Below are positions 1 to 6,649 of a stretch of DNA of 12,400 bases, in pieces. The notes beneath the pieces were generated by a model, which did no database searches, was not told where the DNA came from, and saw only the letters and a list, made by a program, of their open reading frames with translations. The position numbers and the translations under genes were made by a program. The stretch is taken from contig JAYTVW010000011.1 in the NCBI GenBank assembly GCA_043743785.1, positions 1 through 12,400 on the forward strand. Reading direction: 5' to 3'. Every line of letters starts with the position of its first letter. The stretch's first letter is position 1. The DNA comes from JAQTNA01 sp043743785. GTDB taxonomy: Bacteria; Pseudomonadota; Gammaproteobacteria; Burkholderiales; Rhodocyclaceae.

Positions 1-65
1 GGGCGAAGCAACAGCAAGAGGGTGAACGCGACGAGCACCGCCGCGGCCATCACAAATCCACCCAT
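1..65 (-). CDS. ccmI: CcmI N-terminus (cytochrome c biogenesis; partial, runs off window)
   Basis: Only the first 21 codons are present; the gene continues past base 1. The visible peptide starts MGGFVMAAAVLVAFTLLLLL followed by Arg, a single hydrophobic membrane segment near the N-terminus, as in CcmI (first of two helices before a periplasmic TPR domain). CcmI family proteins bind the C-terminus of apocytochrome c and hand it to the CcmF/CcmH ligation complex. The ATG overlaps the ccmH stop in a TGATG junction. A good ribosome binding site, GGGAG, lies 7 bases before the ATG. Identity rests on position after ccmH and the membrane segment, since the diagnostic TPR part is outside the window. 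In E. coli this region is fused to ccmH; here the two are separate genes. Confidence 0.8.
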   Translation of the reverse strand, partial: MGGFVMAAAVLVAFTLLLLLR

Positions 66-544
66 CAGGAGTCTCCCTTGAGCAAGGCGCCAGCCTTGCT
101 TTCGTCATTCAGCAATGCATCTGCAAGGCGTTGGTCTTCGAGCGACAGCGCCGTGTCGGCGGGCTTGCGCCTGCGCAGAAAGACGATCAACCCCGCCAGC
201 CCGGTGGCCAGCAACACGAAAGGCCCACCCCACAGCAGCCAGGTGGTGGGCTTGACGGGGGGGCGATAGAGCACGAAGTCACCATAGCGGCTGACGAGAA
301 AGTCGCGTACCTCCTGATCGCTCTTGCCTTGCTTGATGAGGCCGCGAATCTCGCGGCGCAAGTCCATCGCCAGATCAGAACGCGAGCCGGCCAGAGACTC
401 GTTCTGGCACACCAGGCAGCGCAGTTCTTCGGAGATCGCCAACATGCGCGTCTCCGTCTGGGGGTCCTGGGCCATGGGTGTGGCTTCGCCGGCAGCGGCG
501 GCACCCAACCAGAGGCTGAATATCAGATAAATGAAAACGCGCAT
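65..544 (-). CDS. ccmH: CcmH, thiol-disulfide oxidoreductase/heme ligation subunit
   Basis: Membrane-anchored periplasmic protein that helps keep the CXXCH cysteines of apocytochrome c reduced and partners CcmF in heme ligation. At 159 aa it has the short form found where CcmI is a separate protein. Visible parts: a signal sequence or anchor at residues 1-19 (hydrophobic 4-18), the family hallmark LRCLVCQNESLAGS with Cys43 and Cys46, the motif RYGDFVLYRPP at 86-96, a transmembrane segment at about 102-123 followed by RRRK, and a short cytoplasmic tail. The ATG sits one base after the ccmG stop. No clear Shine-Dalgarno is seen, so translation is probably coupled to ccmG. The stop overlaps the ccmI start. 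Family assignment is firm. Confidence 0.97.
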   Translation of the reverse strand: MRVFIYLIFSLWLGAAAAGEATPMAQDPQTETRMLAISEELRCLVCQNESLAGSRSDLAMDLRREIRGLIKQGKSDQEVRDFLVSRYGDFVLYRPPVKPTTWLLWGGPFVLLATGLAGLIVFLRRRKPADTALSLEDQRLADALLNDESKAGALLKGDS

Positions 545-545
545 G

Positions 546-1133
546 TCAGGACTGTTTTTCCAGTTGTTCGATCAGGGGCAACACCTTCTTTTCCAGCACT
601 TCCGGCGTGAAGGGGCCAATTTGCTTGTAGCGGATGACGCCGGCCTTGTCGATGACATAGCTCTCGGGCACGCCATACACGCCGTAGTCGATGCCGACCC
701 GGCCATCCATGTCCAGGGCCACCACGGAATAAGGATTGCCGTGCTGGGCCAGCCACATATTCGCCCTTTGCCGCACCAGCTTTTCCTCGTTCTCCGGGGA
801 AATATTCTTTACATCCAGCTCGCCGTCGCCCCGCACTTCCTTGTAATTCAGGCCAACGATGGGCAGCCGGCCCTTGCGGGAAAAGGCCACCAGCAGCGGG
901 TGTTCCTGGCGGCAGGAAACGCACCAGGAAGACCACACGTTGAGGATCCACACCTTGCCCCGCAGATCCGCCGGGGCAAAGGTCTTGCCGGTCTCCAACT
1001 GCATCAGCTTGAACTCGGGTGTCGGCTTGCCCACCAGGGGCGACGGCACCTCGTGGGGATCCCGGGTCAGGCCTATGGCCAGGAAGATCACCAGCAGCAG
1101 GAACAGGCCGAGGGGAATGAGGAAACGTTTCAT
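546..1133 (-). CDS. ccmG: CcmG (DsbE), thioredoxin-like cytochrome c maturation reductase
   Basis: Periplasmic, membrane-anchored thioredoxin-fold protein that reduces CcmH and apocytochrome c thiols; in the family it is itself reduced through CcdA or DsbD, neither of which is in this window. Length is 195 aa. Residues 4-22 form the N-terminal anchor. The active site is WCVSC with Cys71 and Cys74, where E. coli CcmG has WCPTC. The cis-proline loop is GVPE at 154-157 and is followed by SYVID, typical of CcmG. A loop at about 97-113 (KEVRGDG and following) matches my memory of betaproteobacterial CcmG. GGGAG lies 7 bases upstream of the ATG. The start overlaps the ccmF stop by 4 nt (ATGA). Confidence 0.97.
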   Translation of the reverse strand: MKRFLIPLGLFLLLVIFLAIGLTRDPHEVPSPLVGKPTPEFKLMQLETGKTFAPADLRGKVWILNVWSSWCVSCRQEHPLLVAFSRKGRLPIVGLNYKEVRGDGELDVKNISPENEEKLVRQRANMWLAQHGNPYSVVALDMDGRVGIDYGVYGVPESYVIDKAGVIRYKQIGPFTPEVLEKKVLPLIEQLEKQS

Positions 1134-3082
1134 ACGGAAGCTCCCTGGATTGCCGCAGGCTTGGCGGCGGCGGCGGATTTCAGACGGTAGCGGCGGTCAG
1201 CGGCAGCCAGGATGCCGCCGAAAACCATGAGCAGGGTGCCAGCCCAGATCCAGTCCACGAAAGGTTTGTAATACACCCGTACACTCCAGGCGCCCTCCCC
1301 GCCATCCAGCGGATCCCCCAGGGAGGCGTAGATATCACGGCTGAGTCCGGCATCAATGGCCGCTTCGGTCATGGGCATGGTGGAGGAGAAATACTGGCGT
1401 TTTTCCGGGTACAGCACCTTCACTAGCTGACCGTTCAGGGTCAGTTCCACTTCGCCCCGATTGGCCTTGTAGTTGGGGCCGGGAACTTCTGTCACCCCCT
1501 TGAAGCGCAACACGTAGTCGCCCGCTTTGACGGTATCGCCGGGGGCCATGCGCACGTCCCGCTCGGATTCATAAGATTTGACCATGACGATACCCACCAG
1601 GGTCACGGCCATGCCCAGATGGGCCAGGTACATGCCCCACACCGCCAAGGGCGGTTTGCTGGTCTTGAGACGATCCCGCAACTGCATCACCGTCACCTGA
1701 AGTATCCAGATGGACAGGCCCAGACCGATGGCCGCCACGCCGGACCAGTGGCCGGCGAGGAAAGGCAGGCCAATGCCGGCCAGGACAGCCACCGCCGCTG
1801 GAATGCGCAGGCGTTTCACCAGCTCCGGCAGGGACGCCTGTTTCCAGCGCGTCATGGGGCCTACCGCCAGCAGGAACAGCAGGGGCACCATGATGGGTGC
1901 GAAGACGGCGTTGAAATAGGGCGGGCCCACGGACAGCTTGCCCAGGTTCAGGGCATCGATGATCAGCGGGTAAAGGGTGCCCAGCAGCACGGCACCGGCG
2001 GCCACCAGCAAGAGCACATTGTTGATAAGCAACAGGGTTTCCCGGGACACCAGGGCGAAGGCGCCCCCCAGACTCTGCCGGGGCGCACGCCAGGCGAACA
2101 GGGTCAGGGACGCGCCCACCACTACCACCAGGAAGACCAGAATGAAAACGCCCCGCTTGGGATCGGCGGCGAAAGCGTGCACCGAGGTGAGTACGCCGGA
2201 ACGCACGAGGAAAGTGCCCAGGAGCGACAGGGAAAAGGCGCCAATGGCCAGCAGCACGGTCCAGTTCTTGAAGCCACCGCGTTTTTCCGTCACCGCCAGG
2301 GAGTGGATGAGAGCCGTGCCCACCAGCCAGGGCATGAAGGAGGCGTTCTCCACCGGATCCCAGAACCACCAGCCGCCCCAGCCCAGTTCGTAGTAGGCCC
2401 AAATGGAGCCCAGGGAAATGCCCGCAGTGAGGAAAATCCAGGCCGCCGTGGTCCATGGCCGGGACCAGCGTGCCCAGGCGGCATCCAGTCGCCCGGATAG
2501 CAGGGCCGCGATGGCGAAGGCGAAGGCCACGGAGAACCCCACGTAACCCATGTAGAGCATGGGCGGATGGAACACCAGCCCCGGATCCTGCAGCAAGGGA
2601 TTCAAGTCCCGCCCCTCGGCGGCGGCGGGAATCAGCCGATCGAAGGGGTTTGAGGTGGTGAGGATGAACAGCAGGAAGCCGAAGGCCACCAGCCCCAGTA
2701 CGCCTTGGGCCCGGGCCACCATGTCTTCCGGCAGACTCTTGGAGAACGCCGCCACTGCCACGCCCCACAGGGTCAGCATGAGCACCCACAGCAGCAGGGA
2801 ACCTTCATGGCCGCCCCACACGGCGGAGGCTCGGTACATCATGGGCAACTGGGAATTGGAATGCTGGGCGACGTAGGAAACACTGAAATCGCTGCCGACG
2901 AAGGCAATGGTCAGGCAAACGAAGGCCACCGCCACCATGAGAAACAGGGCCAAGGCCGCAGGCCGGGCCAGGGCCACCCAGGCCCGGTTGCCCCGGTGGG
3001 CGCCGATCAGGGGCAGCGTACCCTGCACCAAAGCCACGAGGAGCGCCAGGATGAGGGCGAAATTACCGAGTTCAGGAATCAT
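1130..3082 (-). CDS. ccmF: CcmF, cytochrome c heme lyase/synthase subunit
   Basis: Large polytopic inner-membrane protein of the heme handling family that takes heme from holo-CcmE and ligates it to apocytochrome c with CcmH/CcmI. It has 650 aa, the usual size. The WWD domain WWFWDPVENASFMPWL spans 238-253. Candidate heme-ligand histidines sit where the family has them: His172 (FHPPMLY), His260 (LIHSL), His302 (SVHAF) and His488 (LAHLG). WGGHEGS is at 89-95. Many hydrophobic helices are seen, with a periplasmic domain at about 505-605 before the final helix (610-627). The ATG has GAGG 7 bases upstream and follows the ccmE stop by 16 nt. The start gives the expected MIPELGNFAL N-terminus. Confidence 0.98.
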   Translation of the reverse strand: MIPELGNFALILALLVALVQGTLPLIGAHRGNRAWVALARPAALALFLMVAVAFVCLTIAFVGSDFSVSYVAQHSNSQLPMMYRASAVWGGHEGSLLLWVLMLTLWGVAVAAFSKSLPEDMVARAQGVLGLVAFGFLLFILTTSNPFDRLIPAAAEGRDLNPLLQDPGLVFHPPMLYMGYVGFSVAFAFAIAALLSGRLDAAWARWSRPWTTAAWIFLTAGISLGSIWAYYELGWGGWWFWDPVENASFMPWLVGTALIHSLAVTEKRGGFKNWTVLLAIGAFSLSLLGTFLVRSGVLTSVHAFAADPKRGVFILVFLVVVVGASLTLFAWRAPRQSLGGAFALVSRETLLLINNVLLLVAAGAVLLGTLYPLIIDALNLGKLSVGPPYFNAVFAPIMVPLLFLLAVGPMTRWKQASLPELVKRLRIPAAVAVLAGIGLPFLAGHWSGVAAIGLGLSIWILQVTVMQLRDRLKTSKPPLAVWGMYLAHLGMAVTLVGIVMVKSYESERDVRMAPGDTVKAGDYVLRFKGVTEVPGPNYKANRGEVELTLNGQLVKVLYPEKRQYFSSTMPMTEAAIDAGLSRDIYASLGDPLDGGEGAWSVRVYYKPFVDWIWAGTLLMVFGGILAAADRRYRLKSAAAAKPAAIQGASV

Positions 3083-3098
3083 GCGTGGGCCTCAAAAA

Positions 3099-3539
3099 TT
3101 ATTTCTGCGGGGTTTTGGCGGCATCTTGCGCCTTGTCCACGGCGGCCTTGGCCCCCGGCGGCATGTAGTTCTCGTCGTGCTTGGCCAGCACCGTGCTGGC
3201 GACAAACACACCGTCCGCACCGAGCTTGCCCTGGGCCACAACACCTTTTCCTTCCTTGAACAGGTCGGGCAAGATGCCGGTGTAGCTGACGGGAATATCC
3301 TTCGCCGTATCCGTGATGACGAAATGGGCGGTAATGTCCCGGCGATCCAGGCTGGCAGGCTTTACCAGGCCGCCAATACTGAAAAGCTTGTCCTTGGGCG
3401 CCTTGCCCGCCGCCACTTCCGTGGGGGTGATATAGAGGGCGATGTTGCTGTCCAGAGCCTTGAGGACAAAAAACGCGGCAGTGCCCAGGGTGGCCAGGCC
3501 GCCGATGATGATGGCAAAACGCTTGTGTCGGGCTTTCAT
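3099..3539 (-). CDS. ccmE: CcmE, periplasmic heme chaperone
   Basis: Carries heme covalently in the periplasm from the CcmABCD complex to CcmF. The product is 146 aa. The basic N-terminus MKARHKR precedes one membrane helix at about 8-27, followed by the OB-fold beta-barrel domain. The heme-binding motif LAKHDENYMPP places His121 (covalent heme attachment) and Tyr125 (axial ligand) as in HXXXY-type CcmE. The tail after 130 is Ala/Lys-rich and probably flexible. An upstream in-frame start at 3581 would add 14 residues, but the MKARHKR start fits the family and has a weak GAG about 8 bases upstream. The 82-nt gap before it, after ccmD, holds no gene I can see, only the self-complementary CGCAATTGCG. 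Confidence 0.97.
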   Translation of the reverse strand: MKARHKRFAIIIGGLATLGTAAFFVLKALDSNIALYITPTEVAAGKAPKDKLFSIGGLVKPASLDRRDITAHFVITDTAKDIPVSYTGILPDLFKEGKGVVAQGKLGADGVFVASTVLAKHDENYMPPGAKAAVDKAQDAAKTPQK

Positions 3540-3621
3540 AATTTTCTCGAGGCTAATGGCCAAGTGTGGGGCTGGACGCAATTGCGATCAAGCAATATAC
3601 AACCCTGTTCCCGGCACGGAA

Positions 3622-3801
3622 TTAGGAGTCTTCCCTGTCCGCCGCCACTTCACGACGGAGGCTTTGCAGGATTTCATGGCGGCGATGGCGCGCCATAAGG
3701 GGTTCCACCAGCAGGCACAGGGCCGTCAGACCGAAGCTGCCCCAGACATAGAGGCCATAGCCTCCCATGGCGAAAAACTCCGCCGGGCTTTCCCAGATCA
3801 T
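3622..3801 (-). CDS. ccmD: CcmD, small membrane subunit of the heme export/CcmE complex
   Basis: A 59-residue single-pass membrane protein that, in the family, joins CcmA, CcmB and CcmC and helps release holo-CcmE. The N-terminus has the family pattern SPAEFFAMGGYGLYVWGSFG (residues 5-24). A membrane helix covers about 16-35, followed by a basic cytoplasmic segment with ARHRRHEILQSLRRE that may form a short coiled helix. The ATG overlaps the ccmC stop (ATGA), and a very good Shine-Dalgarno, GGAGG, lies 7 bases upstream inside the end of ccmC. A longer open frame reads through this region from further upstream, but that part is out-of-frame ccmC sequence, so the short start is correct. Confidence 0.95.
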   Translation of the reverse strand: MIWESPAEFFAMGGYGLYVWGSFGLTALCLLVEPLMARHRRHEILQSLRREVAADREDS

Positions 3802-4544
3802 GATTTCACCTCCACCAGTTCCCGCACCCAGGTCGTGTGCCGTTCCCGCTCGAGGATGATGGCCCGCACCCGATAGAGCGCCATGGCGATGGAGTACATC
3901 CAGAAGCACAAGGCCATGAGCAACATGCCCCACAGCATGGTGGCCGCCATGCTGGAACCCTTGGAGGAGACGGAAGCGCCCTGGTGCAGGGTGTTCCACC
4001 ACTTCACGGAGAAATAGATGATGGGCACGTTCACCACCCCCACCAGGGCCAGCACGGCGCCGGCCCGGTCGGCCCGGCGCGGATCATCGATGGCGGACGT
4101 CAGGGCCAGGAAACCCAGGTAGAGGAAGAACAGCATGAGGGACGAGGTGAGCCGTGCATCCCACACCCACCAGGCCCCCCACATGGGCTTGCCCCACAGG
4201 GCGCCGGTCCACAGGGCCAGGAAGGCGAACAAGGCGCCGGTAGGCGCCAGGGCCGCGCTCATCATGCCGGACAAGCGGGTATTGAAGACGAAGCCCATGG
4301 CAGCCCAGAAGGCCATGATGCAATAGATGAACATGGCCATCCAGGAGGCAGCCACATGCACGAAGATGATGCGGTAGCCCTGCCCTTGCTGGGCGTCGAT
4401 GGGGGCCACGAAAAGCCCCAGCCACAGCCCGGCCAGGCCAAAGGCCAGGGCCAGCACGGCGAAGACGGGCCAGAGCTTACCGGCCACAGGATAAAAGCTC
4501 TGGGGCGAAGCGAATTTGAACCAGTTGATCAGGCGATTATTCAC
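3798..4544 (-). CDS. ccmC: CcmC, heme-handling protein that loads heme onto CcmE
   Basis: Inner-membrane heme-handling protein that presents heme to CcmE at its periplasmic WWD domain. The 248 aa carry six hydrophobic segments, the tryptophan-rich motif WGAWWVWDARLTS at 122-134, His63 (FVHV) and His187 (NTLHQGA) at the two conserved axial positions, and YRIIFVH as in E. coli CcmC. The start is GTG: an in-frame TGA lies four codons upstream, so no earlier ATG is possible. Its ribosome binding site is poor (GGA about 15 bases away). It follows ccmB after an 81-nt gap, unusual in this otherwise overlapping operon, and its first 8 bases overlap a possible 16-codon reading frame at 4537-4587. Confidence 0.97.
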   Translation of the reverse strand: MNNRLINWFKFASPQSFYPVAGKLWPVFAVLALAFGLAGLWLGLFVAPIDAQQGQGYRIIFVHVAASWMAMFIYCIMAFWAAMGFVFNTRLSGMMSAALAPTGALFAFLALWTGALWGKPMWGAWWVWDARLTSSLMLFFLYLGFLALTSAIDDPRRADRAGAVLALVGVVNVPIIYFSVKWWNTLHQGASVSSKGSSMAATMLWGMLLMALCFWMYSIAMALYRVRAIILERERHTTWVRELVEVKS

Positions 4545-4587
4545 GGTGTGTGATCATTCCGTAAGGTTCGAGACTAAACATTGACAT
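4537..4587 (-). other. Possible 16-residue leader reading frame overlapping the ccmC start
   Basis: A short frame MSMFSLEPYGMITHRE begins at an ATG in the ccmB-ccmC gap and ends at a TAA that overlaps the GTG of ccmC by 8 bases in another frame. No Shine-Dalgarno is visible in front of it. A stop that overlaps a weak start could allow reinitiation on ccmC. It could as easily be chance, because a frame of this size is common in an AT-richer gap. Confidence 0.15.
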
Positions 4588-4625
4588 ATGTTGGGTTTTA
4601 CCGTTCCACAGGGTCGGACAAGCCA

Positions 4626-5291
4626 TCATTCCAGGGCAATGCGCAGGGCCGCCGTGGCGGCCCAGGGGGCGAAGAACAAGGCCAGCACGAGTTGGGCCGC
4701 CAGCAAGGAAAGATGTCCACCTGCACCGATGCCGGTGATATGGGCTTCCACCGCCCCGGCGCCAAAAATCAGCGCCGGCACATAGAGGGGCAGCACCAGC
4801 AGCGACAAGAGCACCCCGCCACCCCGCACCCCCAGGGTCAGGGCCGCACCGATGGCACCGATGAGGGACAGGAGCGGCGTGCCCAGCAAGAGGGAAAGCA
4901 TCAAAATCCCAAGAGCATCCGCCGACAAGTCGAACTGAATGCCCAGCACCGGGGCCAAGAGCACCAGGGGCAATCCCGATACCAGCCAGTGGGCAAGAAT
5001 CTTGCCGGCCACCAGGAGGGACAAAGGCGTGCTGGAGAGGGCCATTTGTTCCAGGGTGCCATCCTGATGGTCGGCGGCAAACAGCCGGTTCAGGGACAAC
5101 ATGGCCGCCAACAAGGCCGCCACCCACAGCACACCGGGGGCGATGCGCCGCAACATGTCCGCTTCCGGGCCGATGCCCAGGGGAAACAGGCTCACCACGA
5201 TCATGAAAAAGAACAGCGCCGTCAGCACTTCGCTCTTGCGACGCGCCGCCAGCAACAAGTCCCGGCGCAGGATGGCCATGAAGGCGTTCAT
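4626..5291 (-). CDS. ccmB: CcmB, membrane subunit of the CcmAB heme-trafficking ABC transporter
   Basis: Integral membrane partner of CcmA; the CcmAB complex uses ATP to release holo-CcmE from CcmC/CcmD. The 221 aa form six hydrophobic segments at roughly 21-41, 53-68, 100-118, 127-150, 159-180 and 194-212. The conserved cytoplasmic stretch ADHQDGTLEQ at 73-82 is typical of CcmB. An upstream in-frame start at 5450 would add 53 residues of out-of-frame ccmA sequence. The chosen ATG overlaps the ccmA stop (ATGA), has TGAGG 8 bases upstream, and gives the expected N-terminus with RRDLLLAARRKSE. Family assignment is firm. Confidence 0.97.
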   Translation of the reverse strand: MNAFMAILRRDLLLAARRKSEVLTALFFFMIVVSLFPLGIGPEADMLRRIAPGVLWVAALLAAMLSLNRLFAADHQDGTLEQMALSSTPLSLLVAGKILAHWLVSGLPLVLLAPVLGIQFDLSADALGILMLSLLLGTPLLSLIGAIGAALTLGVRGGGVLLSLLVLPLYVPALIFGAGAVEAHITGIGAGGHLSLLAAQLVLALFFAPWAATAALRIALE

Positions 5292-5905
5292 GGAGCCAAC
5301 CTCAGGGCGCCGCCCGGTGCTGCCAGGCTGACTTCCTGGTGGCTGGTGAACAGGGCCATGCCGCCTTTTTGCAGATGTGCATCGATAAGGCCGCAAAGCA
5401 TGGCTACCGCCGCCACATCCAGGGCCATGAAAGGTTCGTCCAACACCCACAGCTTGGCCGGACTCACCAGCAGGCGAGCCAGGGCCACCCGGCGTTTCTG
5501 TCCCTGGGACAAAAAGCGCGCCGGCAGTTGTTCACGACCCTTCAAACCCATGCGCCGCAAGGCCTGGAAGGCCTCGGCTTCCGCCACATGCTGGCCGGCA
5601 ATGGCGGCATTCATGCGCAGGTTTTCCAGGGGCGTGAATTCTTCCTTGATGGCCCCGGCATGGCCCAGGTAGAGCAGATTGGCGTGGTATTCGTCCTGGT
5701 TTTGAGTGACCGACTGGTGGTTCCAGCGGATCTCACCGTCGGCAGGTGTCAAAAGCCCTGCGACGATGCGCAAGAGGCTGGTCTTGCCGGCGCCATTCTC
5801 CCCTTCCACCTGCAGCCACGCGCCCGCTGCCAGGGAAAACCCCAGGTCGGAGAACAGGCGACGGTCGCCGCGCACACATGCGAGGCCAAGGGCACTAAGC
5901 GTCAA
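5288..5905 (-). CDS. ccmA: CcmA, ATP-binding subunit of the CcmAB complex (TTG start)
   Basis: ABC ATPase that powers release of heme-loaded CcmE. It has 205 aa, the usual short CcmA length. Walker A is GENGAGKT at 35-42, the signature LSQGQKRR is at 132-139, Walker B LWVLDEP is at 152-158, and the switch histidine is in TSHQ (His189). The start appears to be TTG: tandem in-frame stops TAA TAA lie just upstream (separated from it by CCC ATC CCC), and the next ATG is at residue 98, inside the ATPase. The TTG start gives an N-terminus that aligns with E. coli CcmA as I recall it. No Shine-Dalgarno is visible, suggesting low translation initiation. It is the first gene of the ccm operon. Confidence 0.95.
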   Translation of the reverse strand: MTLSALGLACVRGDRRLFSDLGFSLAAGAWLQVEGENGAGKTSLLRIVAGLLTPADGEIRWNHQSVTQNQDEYHANLLYLGHAGAIKEEFTPLENLRMNAAIAGQHVAEAEAFQALRRMGLKGREQLPARFLSQGQKRRVALARLLVSPAKLWVLDEPFMALDVAAVAMLCGLIDAHLQKGGMALFTSHQEVSLAAPGGALRLAP

Positions 5906-5941
5906 GGGGATGGGTTATTACTGGAAAACAAGTAGGCGCGC

Positions 5942-5970
5942 ATTCTGCCTGAGCACGCCCCTCAGGTAAA
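5942..5970 (-). promoter_or_regulatory. Candidate ccm operon promoter
   Basis: Reading the minus strand, TTTACC (5970-5965) and CAGAAT (5947-5942) are 17 bases apart, each matching the sigma-70 boxes at 4 of 6 positions. The expected start near 5935 would leave a leader of about 30 bases before the ccmA TTG. The spacer contains a perfect 6-bp inverted repeat, CCTGAG at 5948-5953 and CTCAGG at 5961-5966. Weak boxes next to upstream repeats suit an activated promoter. Assignment is from sequence pattern and position only. Confidence 0.4.
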
Positions 5971-5992
5971 CCTTCGGAAACATGCGGAAACA
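5963..5992 (-). promoter_or_regulatory. Three 10-bp phased repeats, possible activator operator for ccm
   Basis: Three consecutive 10-base units on the minus strand read TGTTTCCGCA, TGTTTCCGAA and GGTTTACCTG. The first two contain exact 9-bp direct copies of ATGTTTCCG (plus strand CGGAAACAT at 5975-5983 and 5985-5993). The third is degenerate and overlaps the candidate -35 box. One-helical-turn spacing abutting -35 is how OmpR/PhoB-type response regulators often bind. A TTGAT half site of FNR type lies just upstream (5994-5998), but its other half is missing. Function is inferred. Confidence 0.35.
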
Positions 5993-6035
5993 TATCAAGC
6001 AGCGGAGCTCAGGATTTATCGCGGCAACTGGTGTT

Positions 6036-6054
6036 GTCGGGTTGCTTACCCGAC
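6036..6054. repeat. 7-bp-stem palindrome directly after recR
   Basis: GTCGGGT (6036-6042) and ACCCGAC (6048-6054) form a perfect stem with a 5-base loop. It ends at the base before the recR stop codon TAG. No T run follows on the minus strand, so it is a poor intrinsic terminator. The flanks (TTGTAG before the stem on the minus strand) resemble a dispersed GTCGGGT...ACCCGAC palindrome family that I recall in many proteobacterial genomes. Only this copy is in the window. Confidence 0.5.
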
Positions 6055-6642
6055 CTACAACGGCCGTCGCTCGACAAGCGCCTGAGCGATGGTGCCGCTG
6101 TCGGTGTGCTCCAGTTCGCCGCCCACCGGCAGACCCCGGGCGATGCGACTAACCCTGAGACCCTGCTTCTTCAGGAGTTCACCGACGTAATGCGCCGTCG
6201 CTTCACCCTCGTTGGTGAAATTGGTGGCGAGGATGACTTCCTGCACCAGGCCATCCGTGGCCCGGGCTTGCAGGCGCTCCAGCTTGAGTTCCCGTGGCCC
6301 CACGCCATCCAGGGGCGAGATGCGTCCCATGAGCACGTAATACATGCCGGAATAGAGGTGGGTTTCCTCCATGCGGTTGAGGTCCGCCGGCATTTCCACC
6401 ACACACAGCAAGCTGGCGTCCCGCTTGCTGGAGGCGCAGCGGGGACAGATTTCGTCCTCGGTAAAGGTATTGCAGCGAACGCAGTGCTGCACCAGACGCA
6501 CCGCCTGCTCCAGCGCCCGGGAAAGTCGCTGGGCGCCCTTCTGGTCCCGCTGGAGCAACTGGTAGGCCATGCGCTGCGCCGACTTCGGCCCGACACCCGG
6601 CAAGCAGCGCAAGGCGTCGATAAGTTCGTCGAGGGGGGTCAT
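6055..6642 (-). CDS. recR: RecR, recombination mediator protein
   Basis: Ring-forming DNA-binding protein that with RecO (and RecF) loads RecA on SSB-coated gaps. Length is 195 aa, as expected. An N-terminal helix-hairpin-helix region (LRCLPGVGPKSAQRMAYQLL, 11-30) is followed by a four-cysteine zinc finger (Cys54, Cys57, Cys66, Cys69) and a Toprim domain with LLCVVE at 78-83 (acidic Glu83). The conserved ATNFTNEGEATA is at 139-150. The ATG at 6642 is chosen because earlier in-frame sequence is translated repeat. No Shine-Dalgarno precedes it; instead the C-rich arm of a 21-bp inverted repeat ends 8 bases before the ATG. The stop lies against a palindrome. It is third in the dnaX-ybaB-recR cluster. 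Confidence 0.97.
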   Translation of the reverse strand: MTPLDELIDALRCLPGVGPKSAQRMAYQLLQRDQKGAQRLSRALEQAVRLVQHCVRCNTFTEDEICPRCASSKRDASLLCVVEMPADLNRMEETHLYSGMYYVLMGRISPLDGVGPRELKLERLQARATDGLVQEVILATNFTNEGEATAHYVGELLKKQGLRVSRIARGLPVGGELEHTDSGTIAQALVERRPL

Positions 6643-6649
6643 AAGGCGT

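Noticed and set aside
1569..2789. A 406-codon minus-strand frame inside ccmF
   Set aside because: Out-of-frame reading of ccmF; Arg/Gly/Pro-rich, no membrane pattern, while the ccmF frame carries all family motifs.
3540..3621. Promoter or small gene between ccmD and ccmE
   Set aside because: A TATATT is present, but no partner -35 box and no frame with a ribosome binding site were found; only the short palindrome CGCAATTGCG stands out.
4581..5672. A 363-codon plus-strand frame opposite ccmB and ccmA
   Set aside because: Antisense shadow rich in Gln/Gly/Arg; the minus-strand frames have complete ABC transporter motifs.
5991..6004. FNR/Anr box upstream of ccmA
   Set aside because: Only the TTGAT half is present on the minus strand; the ATCAA half at the required spacing is missing (TTCCG instead).
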